From the NCBI GenBank assembly GCA_009777135.1, contig WRMM01000162.1, positions 1-5,425 of the forward strand: a stretch of 5,425 bases of DNA, read 5' to 3'. The DNA is from Candidatus Fibrimonadales bacterium. Its GTDB lineage: Bacteria > Fibrobacterota > Fibrobacteria > Fibrobacterales > Fibrobacteraceae. Numbering within the stretch: position 1 is the first letter of the stretch; each line of letters begins with the position of its first letter. Both the position numbers and the translations under genes were made by a program. Below are positions 1-5,425 of this stretch, one piece after another. The notes under the pieces were generated by a model. It saw nothing but the letters and a program-made list of their open reading frames with translations, was not told the DNA's origin and made no database searches.

Positions 1-31
1 TTCTAAATTAACTGCAAATAGGAGATAGGTT

Positions 32-118
32 ATGAGTAAAATAAACAGAGACATCTTGCTAGGCGTAGCTATTTTTGTATTTCCAATAGTTATGTATTTC
101 TTTTACAGGACTATTTAA
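32..118 (+). CDS. 28-residue single-helix membrane peptide, unknown function
   Basis: Not a recognised family. The ATG at 32 is preceded by AGGAGA at 20-25, six bases upstream, which is a good ribosome-binding site. The reading frame runs to TAA at 116-118. The peptide has a short polar, basic start (MSKINRD, residues 1-7), then about 17 strongly hydrophobic and aromatic residues (from ILLGVAIF to MYFFY), and a short basic tail (YRTI). This is the shape of a one-pass inner-membrane mini-protein. It converges on two other mini-genes of similar design on the minus strand, but its sequence does not align clearly with theirs. Possible roles, all inferred, are a small subunit or regulator of a membrane complex, or a toxin-like peptide. 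The ORF is short enough that chance cannot be fully excluded; the ribosome-binding site and the matching neighbours argue that it is real. Confidence 0.5.
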   Translation: MSKINRDILLGVAIFVFPIVMYFFYRTI

Positions 119-150
119 GGAGCTTCGTTTCTGATAGATTCAAAGCTCTT
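118..150. terminator. Possible stem-loop between convergent mini-genes
   Basis: AGGAGCTT at 118-125 can pair with AAGCTCTT at 143-150, giving eight pairs with one G-T wobble around a 17-base loop. It starts at the last base of the plus-strand stop codon and lies 11 bases beyond the end of the minus-strand mini-gene. That is where a shared terminator for the converging transcripts would sit. There is no clear run of T after it on either strand and the loop is long, so this is a weak candidate. Confidence 0.25.
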
Positions 151-161
151 GGCGATAGGTT

Positions 162-269
162 CTAAAGAACACTATCCATTATACACCCGCCAACGACAAG
201 AAATGTAATTGTAGCTATTACAAAAACTAAAGCTATTCCAGCTAATGCGATACCTATTTTCTTAACCAT
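162..269 (-). CDS. 35-residue membrane peptide, paralogue of the 332-436 gene
   Basis: Unrecognised family. The minus-strand ATG (269-267) has AAGGAG at 281-276, six bases upstream, and the frame ends at TAG (164-162). The peptide starts MVKKIGIA, then has one hydrophobic segment of about 22 residues (roughly 5-26) rich in Ile, Val, Ala and Gly. It ends in a short tail with one Cys (residue 29) and one Asp (32). The two lysines before the helix predict a cytoplasmic N-terminus by the positive-inside rule. The first eight residues are identical to those of the next gene upstream, so the two are a tandem duplicate pair. The 62 bases between them contain the ribosome-binding site but no convincing promoter, so co-transcription is likely. 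The function is unknown; it could be a structural membrane mini-protein, a regulator of a membrane complex, or a toxin-like peptide. Confidence 0.6.
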   Translation of the reverse strand: MVKKIGIALAGIALVFVIATITFLVVGGCIMDSVL

Positions 270-275
270 GTTTTT

Positions 276-281
276 CTCCTT
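276..281 (-). promoter_or_regulatory. Ribosome-binding site of the 162-269 mini-gene
   Basis: AAGGAG read on the minus strand, six bases before the ATG. It is a main reason for accepting a 35-codon reading frame as a gene and for choosing this start. Confidence 0.6.
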
Positions 282-331
282 TTTTTGGTTAATCTACAAA
301 ATTTTGAAGAAGCAGGTTATCCGAGAAAACA

Positions 332-436
332 TTAAGTTCCAGAAAATAAAAGTGCTGTTCCAAAAATCATACCTGCGATAAACATACTTGCGAGAATAAC
401 TATTACTCCTGCTGCAATACCAATTTTCTTAACCAT
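332..436 (-). CDS. 34-residue membrane peptide, paralogue of the 162-269 gene
   Basis: Unrecognised family. The minus-strand ATG (436-434) follows AGGAG at 449-445 with an eight-base gap, and the frame ends at TAA (334-332). The sequence begins MVKKIGIA and continues as one long hydrophobic segment (about residues 5-32). It contains several small residues spaced as in helix-packing motifs (Ala-Gly-Met-Ile-Phe-Gly near 21-26) and no acidic residue at all. Over the first 24 bases it differs from the neighbouring paralogue at only two positions, both silent third-codon changes. That pattern suggests selection on the protein rather than chance similarity. It lies 50 bases downstream of the argA-type gene on the same strand, so it may be read from the same transcript or from its own promoter next to the hairpin at 455-478. 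The function is unknown. Confidence 0.6.
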   Translation of the reverse strand: MVKKIGIAAGVIVILASMFIAGMIFGTALLFSGT

Positions 437-444
437 GTTAAATT

Positions 445-449
445 CTCCT
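445..449 (-). promoter_or_regulatory. Ribosome-binding site of the 332-436 mini-gene
   Basis: AGGAG on the minus strand, eight bases before the ATG. It supports translation of the 34-codon frame. Confidence 0.55.
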
Positions 450-454
450 ATGTT

Positions 455-478
455 AGCGGTAATTTATAAAATTCCGCT
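455..478 (-). terminator. Hairpin between argA and the mini-gene pair
   Basis: AGCGG (455-459) pairs with CCGCT (474-478), and AATTT (461-465) with AAATT (469-473). This gives a ten-pair stem with one bulged T at 460 and a three-base loop. It lies nine bases beyond the argA stop codon and just upstream of the next ribosome-binding site. It could end or attenuate argA transcription, or protect a processed 3' end. No T-run follows on either strand, so it is not a textbook intrinsic terminator. The TATAAA inside it, read leftward, could also belong to a -10 element for the mini-genes. Confidence 0.4.
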
Positions 479-486
479 TGGAGCCA

Positions 487-1827
487 TTACATACCCATTA
501 CCATAACCTTTGAATTTCGGTTTTGGTTGTATTTTTCTCTTTTTGATTTTGGCAAATCGTTCACCGTGCCGTCTTTGAAGCCCAGAGTGTAGAACCAGTC
601 GGAGGCTTGGGTTGTTAGGAGAAAAAGTTTTTTTGCTTTTTGCTTTTTTGCTTTTTCTATCAAAAAATTAACAACTGCTTCGCCTATGCCGGCATCTTTG
701 TAGTTTGTGCCTACGGCAATAGCCGCAACTTCATAGCTGTTTTTTTCAAAAGCATGCAGCGCGCCGCAGCCGTGAATAGCGTTATCCACAGCGTAAACCA
801 CATAGTCGCCGAGTTTCGCTTCAATATCTTCTTGGCTTCTGGAAATCAAAAGCTTGCGTTCAACATAAGTCTGCATAATGCGGAGCATGTCTGGTATATC
901 ATCAATGGCTGCCGGGCGCAGATTCCAATACTCATTCGCATAAACCATTGTTCCGTTGCCGCGGCTGGAAAACACCTCTTGCAGAATGTTTCCCTGCGTG
1001 ATTCCGCATAACAAATGAACTCGTTTTACCCCGTTGCGGCAGGCTCTGATTGAATTTTCCAGATATTCCCGCTGCGCAAAGGGGAGCTGATGATTTGTTT
1101 TAAGAATTTCCGTGGCTTGGTCAATGTCCACAGCGGAAATCAGACCGTGATCTGAGAGTTCAAGTTTTTTTGTGAGTTTGCCGCGGATAAGCCCTTCGGT
1201 TTTTATTCCGCTTTCTTCGCCTATAAAAAATAATTTTCCCACTGGCAAATATCGGCAAAGTTCCGTTGCAAGCTCTGTGCTTGAAATGTTATATGCGTGC
1301 CCTAGCTTGTTCCAGCCTATGGGCGGCAAAATGGGGATAAAGCCTTCTTGCAAAAGCTTTTCTATAATTCCGCGCTCAATGCGTTCAATTTTGCCTGTGC
1401 GCATATAATCTGTGCCATCTGCAATGCCAAGGCTACGTGCCTGCACCCAGTTCCCTTGAATGCCGTTGATTCCGTTTGCCGTTAAATGCGAAAGCACGCG
1501 CTGCGCCGCTCCGAGCGAGGCTTGCTCCACAAGCGGCAATGCTTCTTCTGAGGTTAGCCGAATCCCGTTTTTGAAGCTGGATTTCAGTCCGTATGCGTTG
1601 AGTTGGCGGTCTATGCTTGTTCTGGTGCCCGGCACAATCACAATTTTTATGCCAACATTGTGCAACTGAGCAATGTCTCTTATTAGCACGGGGAATGCCG
1701 GCTGCTCCAAGAGCGAGTCTTCTATTTTTAATATAAAGAGCTGCCCTTTGAATCGGGAAATGTAAGAAAATACTTCTCGTATTGCGCTTGCAAGGGCATT
1801 GTTCAGCTGGCGGTAATTTGCGGGCAT
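487..1827 (-). CDS. argA: N-acetylglutamate synthase (amino-acid N-acetyltransferase), ArgA type
   Basis: This cytoplasmic enzyme transfers acetyl from acetyl-CoA to glutamate, the first step of arginine synthesis. At 446 residues it matches the classical two-domain ArgA (the E. coli protein has about 443). Residues about 15-290 are the amino-acid-kinase-like domain, with VIVPGTRTSID at 63-73 where E. coli has a VVVYGARPQID-like stretch, ISSTELATEL at 181-190, and ACRNGVKRVHLL at 262-273. In the family this domain binds arginine for feedback control. Residues about 300-446 are a GNAT acetyltransferase domain: RPAAIDD at 304-310, the acetyl-CoA loop KDAGIG at 377-382, LFLLTT at 401-406, WFYTLGF at 411-417 with a tyrosine in the usual catalytic region, and a family-typical end (LPKSKREKY, then SKVMVMGM). 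Near residue 34 a kinase-like Lys is present, but the Gly-Gly that follows it in true acetylglutamate kinases is Glu-Asp, which fits a non-kinase role. No upstream in-frame ATG, GTG or TTG exists before a stop. No Shine-Dalgarno site is visible. Confidence 0.93.
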   Translation of the reverse strand: MPANYRQLNNALASAIREVFSYISRFKGQLFILKIEDSLLEQPAFPVLIRDIAQLHNVGIKIVIVPGTRTSIDRQLNAYGLKSSFKNGIRLTSEEALPLVEQASLGAAQRVLSHLTANGINGIQGNWVQARSLGIADGTDYMRTGKIERIERGIIEKLLQEGFIPILPPIGWNKLGHAYNISSTELATELCRYLPVGKLFFIGEESGIKTEGLIRGKLTKKLELSDHGLISAVDIDQATEILKTNHQLPFAQREYLENSIRACRNGVKRVHLLCGITQGNILQEVFSSRGNGTMVYANEYWNLRPAAIDDIPDMLRIMQTYVERKLLISRSQEDIEAKLGDYVVYAVDNAIHGCGALHAFEKNSYEVAAIAVGTNYKDAGIGEAVVNFLIEKAKKQKAKKLFLLTTQASDWFYTLGFKDGTVNDLPKSKREKYNQNRNSKVMVMGM

Positions 1828-1833
1828 GCACGG

Positions 1834-1839
1834 AAGATA
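1834..1839 (-). promoter_or_regulatory. Possible -10 element of argA
   Basis: TATCTT on the minus strand ends six bases before the argA ATG. If it is a -10 hexamer, transcription would begin at or very near the start codon, which would explain the missing ribosome-binding site. No good -35 is seen at normal spacing, so this is tentative. Confidence 0.2.
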
Positions 1840-1877
1840 GAAATTTTTAAATTCGTGCTGTGGAATAGGTTGCTGTG

Positions 1878-1904
1878 AACCGAATACTGCTCAAATATTC
1901 AGTT
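1878..1904. promoter_or_regulatory. Imperfect palindrome in the divergent intergenic region
   Basis: AACCGAATA (1878-1886) and TATTCAGTT (1896-1904) are inverted copies with one mismatch, separated by nine bases. The site lies about 50 bases upstream of argA and about 140 upstream of the large gene. It could be an operator for either gene. The GAAT/ATTC half-sites recall arginine-repressor boxes, but the spacing is too wide for the known consensus. Confidence 0.25.
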
Positions 1905-1958
1905 ATTTATGCTCTTTGAAAGGTATTTTTTTATTTTTTTTTCAAAAAAATGTTATTT

Positions 1959-1989
1959 TTGTGTCAAAGTTCGGAAAATAATGTATATT
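1959..1989 (+). promoter_or_regulatory. Candidate promoter of the large surface-protein gene
   Basis: TTGTGT at 1959-1964 is followed after 17 bases by TGTATA at 1982-1987; the overlapping TATATT at 1984-1989 is an alternative. The stretch just upstream (about 1924-1958) is almost pure A and T in runs, as in UP elements and bent promoter DNA. This would give a leader of roughly 50 bases before the ATG at 2044. The call rests on consensus similarity only. Confidence 0.4.
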
Positions 1990-2030
1990 ACTCGTTAATA
2001 TGCTTGGTATTTTGGGCACAGTTTTTTTTC

Positions 2031-2036
2031 AGGAGG
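2031..2036 (+). promoter_or_regulatory. Strong ribosome-binding site of the large gene
   Basis: A perfect AGGAGG lies seven bases before the ATG at 2044 and fixes that start codon. The signal peptide begins directly at this methionine. Confidence 0.85.
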
Positions 2037-2043
2037 TGTCGCT

Positions 2044-2121
2044 ATGACTTCTAGGGCTAAATTTGTTTTTTTTACAAGCCTGCTCACGGTTTTGTTTTTC
2101 ACAGCAACTTGGGTACAGGCG
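2044..2121 (+). other. Signal peptide of the large surface protein
   Basis: Residues 1-26: a basic start (Arg4, Lys6), a hydrophobic core from Phe7 to about Thr22, and V-Q-A as the cleavage site before Gln27-Cys28. Gln rather than a small residue directly before Cys28 argues against a lipoprotein box, so signal peptidase I is the likely processing enzyme. Confidence 0.85.
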
Positions 2122-5100
2122 CAGTGTGAAGTATCCAGTCAATTATCAACTGTATGCCCAGGTGTCACTAGCTTGGATCAAATAAATTGGAATCAATATC
2201 CTTCTAGCCCTGTTCCTGCGGGTTGCTATTATATTACAGGAATAGATCATATTAACACAGCTAGTGGTGGTTGGTCTTTAAATGGAACACAAATAAGTGG
2301 TAATTGTTATGGTTGCCAAAATTCAGTATCTTTAATAGATGGTGGTTATTATATATACCATCCTAATAATATGACGGATTATGGCAGAAACGTTACCTTA
2401 GGCGCTAAACCCGCTTGTGCGGCTGAACAACCCCTCTCCGGTACTCCCATTATCACCGGAGCCACTGGCTCTTTCGATAATCCTCTTGTTTACGATGAAC
2501 TGACAGCGAATATTACTGGCTCTAATAGCGAAGGTCCTTTTACCTATAATTGGGAAAAGTGTGATGCGACAGAGGCGAATTGCGTATCAACGGGTGTTGC
2601 CATTTCAACCTATACGGTAGGTGCTAGCGATGTAGGCTCAACAATCAAAGTTATAATCAGCGCAACTAATCCTCTGTTCACCGGATCGGTTGATGCCGTT
2701 ACAAACGTTGTCCAGCTACGTCCCTTTGCAAGCGGGGTAGAAGCAGTTATCAGCGGGTCAGTATTGGTTGGCCAAACGCTCACAGCTTCGCTCACGGGAA
2801 CTGATGCTCCTGCCACAGGATTAAGCTATACTTGGAAAAGATACAATGCCGATGGCAGCGTTGCAAATGATGATATAGGCACTGATGAAACTTATATTGT
2901 TACTGAAAATGAGGATGCAAGCTATAGAATAGCAGTTGAAATTGGAGCAATTGGGTACGAAGGCGCAAAAGAGAGCTCTCTTACAGACGTTGTCCCGTAT
3001 CTTGCGTTAACAGGCACGGCTGCCATTGACAATATCAATCCGCGAATTGGGAGCCAGCTTGTTGCATCGCTTGCAGAAGGCAATAATAGCGGTACGCTAA
3101 ACTATGAATGGAAAGCAGACGGCAGCGTAGTTGGTGGCAATTTAAATTATTATGAGCCAACCCTTGACGACCTTGGCAAAGCAATCATGGTCACAATTAC
3201 GTCCAATCACCAAACTGGTCCCATTGCAAGCGCGGCAACAAACCCCGTGCTAAAAAAACTTGGCGCAGCACCCGATGCGCCTGCAAATGCAGATAATGGC
3301 GCTACGGTAGAGTATAACAGCGTGACCTTGGCTGTGCCTAGTGACACAGGCGATGAAAGAGTGTATGAATATGCAAGAAATACAGCCAACGAAACTCCTG
3401 TAGCTGGTTGGCAGTTAAGCCCATATTTCCCAGGTTTGGATTACTCAGCTGACTACTACTTTTTCCAAAGAGTGCAAGAAAATTCCGATACAGAGCTTAC
3501 GCCAGCAAGCACAGGAACATTGATAAGAATAGGCGAAGAACCGGCAGATCTGCTTAAAGGCACGGCAGTTATAATTGGCTATGCCGCCAGTCCGCGAATT
3601 GGCGATAATCTTAGCGTGGATTTTACTCCCGAAGAAGGAGGGGTAACCTTAAACGTTTGGCAGTGGAAGCTGAATAATGCGTATATAGATGGAGCCACTA
3701 GCGAAAATTATACGGTAAAGCTTGAGGACCTTGGCGGCTTAATTTCCGTTGAAGTTCGGGCAGATGGCAAAAGCGGTTTGCAAGTGAGCGAGCAGATTGG
3801 GCCTGTGCTGAAAACAATAAACTTAGGCACTCCTTCAACGCCAGGAATCTCTTTGAATACGCACAATACCGTAACTCTGAATTCACTTGGCGAAAATTAT
3901 CAATATGCGTGGAGTTTAACAACCAATGCTCCTGCAGCCGATTCTGATATTTGGCAGAGCGAGTTAGTTTTTGATGGTTTGCAGCCTCTTCAAACCTACT
4001 ACTTCTTTAGCCGCATAGCTGGAGATGAAACTACAGACCCATCGGACGTAAGCTCGCCGTCATTAGCAGTGACAATGTTTGCGGCTCCTTTTGCAGGTAC
4101 GGTAAACATAAGCAATACTTTGCCCCGCATAGGCAACACGCTTACTGCGGAGTTTGTTTCATCAAATCCTTATCCTGTTGGTCATTTAACTTACACTTGG
4201 AAAATAGGCGAAAAAACAGTAGAAGATCAAAGCAGCTATGAAGTAGTTGAAGCTGACCTTAACGCCATAATCACAGTTGAAGTTGTTTCTGAATATCAAT
4301 CCGGTGGCCCAGTAAGCGCTGCTACTGCCGCAGTTGGCAAACAGCTGATTGCTGCGCCGTTAGTTCCGGCAATCGGTACGGTGACGTATGAAAGCGTTGC
4401 TCTGGATGTATCTGAGTTGCCATCGCCACCATCAGGCGCGGTATATGAATTTGCAATAAATGCGATGAGTTCTGAGCCGGTTTCAGGTTGGCAGACAAGC
4501 AATGAATTTACCGGCTTGGAGCCCGGCACTGTTTACTACTTCTTTCAACGCATAGCAGAGGGTACTTACAATGAGATTTCACCTGCGAGCGTTGGGCAAA
4601 GCGCAACTACGGCAAAGGCTCCTCGAGCACCGCCTGCTGCGCTTGCATTGAGCGATGTGACAACAACGCACGCTAGTATAAGTATAAATTCTCCGGATTT
4701 AGATGTTTATCAATATGGCTGGTCGGAAGTTGGCGGTTCAATAAATTGGATATTTGGCAGTGATATCGGCGATTTAACTTTTGGCACTGAATATATTGTT
4801 TATCGCCGTTATATTGAAAATGCTCAGTATTTTGAATCGCAAGAAAGCGAAGGCCTTTCTGTGGAGCTGAGCAGCAATCTTGCTGATCCAGTATATATTT
4901 ATGCTATCTCTGGCAGTGGCAATACTACTACAGCAACCAGAAGCGCTCCATCTAGCTGGACATCACCGCAAGGAAATATTCAATCGGTAATTGATGACAT
5001 AAGAAACAATGCAGAAAGCAATCCTGTTTCTATAAATTTTGGAACTTATAGTCCTCCTAATCAGACGAATGATGCTATAATTTTTAGAAATATTGCAGGC

Positions 5101-5425
5101 AATCCCAATTGGGGTGATATTAGGATTTTAGGTACGATAAGCGCGAATTACAACGACCATCGCATTATACGTATTGAAGATGGCGTTTCCATAGACAGCA
5201 GAATAAGCTATACTGACAATTGGAATGATGGCAGAGCCAGGCTTCTTTACAAAACAGGTTCTGGCTTGGTAACTGTTACCAGCGGAAATACTTCACATGC
5301 AGTTTTGGTTTATAATGATGGTCCTGCCACAGTAGTTATCCCTAGCGGTTCAACGCTTGCAAGAACTAGCGGTAATAGCGATGCTTTTGCCATTTATAAT
5401 AATGCTAATGGCACAGTGATAGTTA
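2044..5425 (+). CDS. Giant secreted multi-domain surface protein (Ig-like/Fn3-like repeats), 3' end outside window
   Basis: The frame is open for 1127 codons and runs off the right edge. Residues 1-26 form a Sec signal peptide: basic start with Arg4 and Lys6, hydrophobic core, likely cut after VQA at 26. Residues 27-130 are a region with six cysteines. Residues 131-945 hold nine modules of about 85-95 residues. Five are Ig-like, with a core Y-x-W and a D-x-G-x-x-I-x-V strand motif. Four are Fn3-like, three of them with a YYFF-x-R signature. Residues 946-1127 look like the start of a beta-solenoid. No catalytic domain is seen. By analogy with similar proteins it is exported and held at, or released from, the cell surface, acting in adhesion or substrate binding; this is inference. 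An anchor or secretion signal (for example a type IX or autotransporter C-terminus) would lie beyond the window. It is transcribed away from argA with its own strong ribosome-binding site and need not be related to it. Confidence 0.88.
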   Translation, partial: MTSRAKFVFFTSLLTVLFFTATWVQAQCEVSSQLSTVCPGVTSLDQINWNQYPSSPVPAGCYYITGIDHINTASGGWSLNGTQISGNCYGCQNSVSLIDGGYYIYHPNNMTDYGRNVTLGAKPACAAEQPLSGTPIITGATGSFDNPLVYDELTANITGSNSEGPFTYNWEKCDATEANCVSTGVAISTYTVGASDVGSTIKVIISATNPLFTGSVDAVTNVVQLRPFASGVEAVISGSVLVGQTLTASLTGTDAPATGLSYTWKRYNADGSVANDDIGTDETYIVTENEDASYRIAVEIGAIGYEGAKESSLTDVVPYLALTGTAAIDNINPRIGSQLVASLAEGNNSGTLNYEWKADGSVVGGNLNYYEPTLDDLGKAIMVTITSNHQTGPIASAATNPVLKKLGAAPDAPANADNGATVEYNSVTLAVPSDTGDERVYEYARNTANETPVAGWQLSPYFPGLDYSADYYFFQRVQENSDTELTPASTGTLIRIGEEPADLLKGTAVIIGYAASPRIGDNLSVDFTPEEGGVTLNVWQWKLNNAYIDGATSENYTVKLEDLGGLISVEVRADGKSGLQVSEQIGPVLKTINLGTPSTPGISLNTHNTVTLNSLGENYQYAWSLTTNAPAADSDIWQSELVFDGLQPLQTYYFFSRIAGDETTDPSDVSSPSLAVTMFAAPFAGTVNISNTLPRIGNTLTAEFVSSNPYPVGHLTYTWKIGEKTVEDQSSYEVVEADLNAIITVEVVSEYQSGGPVSAATAAVGKQLIAAPLVPAIGTVTYESVALDVSELPSPPSGAVYEFAINAMSSEPVSGWQTSNEFTGLEPGTVYYFFQRIAEGTYNEISPASVGQSATTAKAPRAPPAALALSDVTTTHASISINSPDLDVYQYGWSEVGGSINWIFGSDIGDLTFGTEYIVYRRYIENAQYFESQESEGLSVELSSNLADPVYIYAISGSGNTTTATRSAPSSWTSPQGNIQSVIDDIRNNAESNPVSINFGTYSPPNQTNDAIIFRNIAGNPNWGDIRILGTISANYNDHRIIRIEDGVSIDSRISYTDNWNDGRARLLYKTGSGLVTVTSGNTSHAVLVYNDGPATVVIPSGSTLARTSGNSDAFAIYNNANGTVIV
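2122..2433 (+). other. Cysteine-rich N-terminal domain of the large protein
   Basis: Residues 27-130 do not resemble the repeats that follow. Cysteines lie at 28, 38, 61, 88, 91 and 125, six in all, enough for three disulfides in an exported protein. Positions 88-91 read CYGC. Many Tyr, Gly and Asn residues and alternating short strands suggest a small beta fold. I do not recognise the family. It is the outermost mature N-terminus and a candidate binding domain. Confidence 0.5.
2434..4878 (+). repeat. Nine tandem Ig-like and Fn3-like modules within the large gene
   Basis: Approximate module limits in residues: Ig1 131-226, Ig2 227-319, Ig3 320-405, Fn1 406-500, Ig4 501-591, Fn2 592-681, Ig5 682-767, Fn3 768-859, Fn4 860-945. 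Ig-like landmarks are the core Trp at 170, 264, 356, 541 and 719, and the shared PRIG entry motif at 333-336, 517-520 and 694-697. The Fn3-like signature is YYFFQR at 471-476, YYFFSR at 652-657 and YYFFQR at 831-836; Fn4 has the diverged EYIVYRR at 916-922. At DNA level tactacttcttt recurs exactly at 3997-4008 and 4534-4545, while the rest has drifted. The array is therefore old and diversified, not a recent expansion. Ig1 alone carries a cysteine pair (173 and 180). Confidence 0.8.
4879..5425 (+). other. Start of a likely beta-solenoid region in the large protein
   Basis: From residue about 946 the modular pattern stops. PQGNIQSVIDDIRNN (about 973-987) resembles the opening of right-handed beta-helix proteins, where an IQ-x-x-ID motif often caps the helix. 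Later, SGNTSHAVLVYND (1080-1092) and SGNSDAFAIYNNA (1109-1121) are two turns of a diverged repeat about 29 residues apart. Gly, Asn, Ser and Thr are abundant, as in passenger-type helices. The region is truncated by the window, so the number of turns and what lies beyond are unknown. Confidence 0.5.

Noticed and set aside
640..1011. Plus-strand open frame of 123 codons
   Set aside because: It lies wholly inside the confidently identified argA on the opposite strand, has no family resemblance, and is a shadow frame.
1172..1408. Plus-strand open frame of 78 codons
   Set aside because: Antisense to argA codons, with no plausible domain.
1433..1831. Minus-strand frame of 132 codons starting with GTG just before the argA start
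   Set aside because: Out-of-frame overlap with the N-terminal part of argA; composition rich in Arg, Ala and Cys, typical of a shifted frame, with no ribosome-binding site.
1887..1902. CTG-N10-CAG resembling an E. coli LexA site
   Set aside because: The interior is not palindromic and neither neighbouring gene is a typical SOS gene; a match of six fixed bases is expected by chance.
1921..1960. Runs of T and A resembling a terminator tail
   Set aside because: No GC-rich stem adjoins it and it lies between divergent genes, where no transcript should end; it is better explained as AT-rich promoter DNA.
2119..2130. Possible lipoprotein box at Cys28
   Set aside because: The residue before the cysteine is Gln and the preceding ones are V-Q-A, which does not fit the lipobox; signal peptidase I cleavage after Ala26 fits better.
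2610..2816. Minus-strand open frame inside the large surface gene
   Set aside because: Antisense shadow of the repeat-coding sequence; similar antisense frames at 3207-3389, 3698-3922 and 4296-4529 arise the same way.

Overview
The window is bacterial and has two unlike halves around a divergent intergenic region at about 1828-2043. The left half is read mostly leftward. It holds a complete argA-type N-acetylglutamate synthase (487-1827, minus), followed on the same strand by two very short, clearly paralogous genes for one-helix membrane peptides (332-436 and 162-269). A third mini membrane-protein gene (32-118, plus) converges on them. None of the mini-genes is recognised; each was found from a good ribosome-binding site, a start and stop in frame, and a hydrophobic translation.

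The right half is one very large gene, open from 2044 to the window edge with no stop in at least 1127 codons. It encodes an exported surface-type protein: Sec signal peptide, a six-cysteine N-terminal region, then nine immunoglobulin-like and fibronectin-III-like modules. The order is three Ig-like, Fn3-like, Ig-like, Fn3-like, Ig-like, and two Fn3-like modules. After these begins a Gly/Asn/Ser-rich stretch with the look of a beta-solenoid, cut off by the window end. Such architecture is typical of long adhesins or cell-surface proteins of Gram-negative gut and biofilm bacteria.

The organism is probably a Gram-negative, moderately AT-rich bacterium. A classical fused ArgA plus a giant repeat-rich surface protein would fit Fibrobacterota (Fibrobacter/Fibromonas-like) or a similar anaerobic lineage, but there is no rRNA or other phylogenetic marker here, so this is a weak inference. 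The ArgA gene is housekeeping (first step of arginine synthesis) and has no visible functional tie to the surface protein; the two simply share a divergent intergenic region. The least explained part is the cluster of three mini membrane-protein genes at the left edge.
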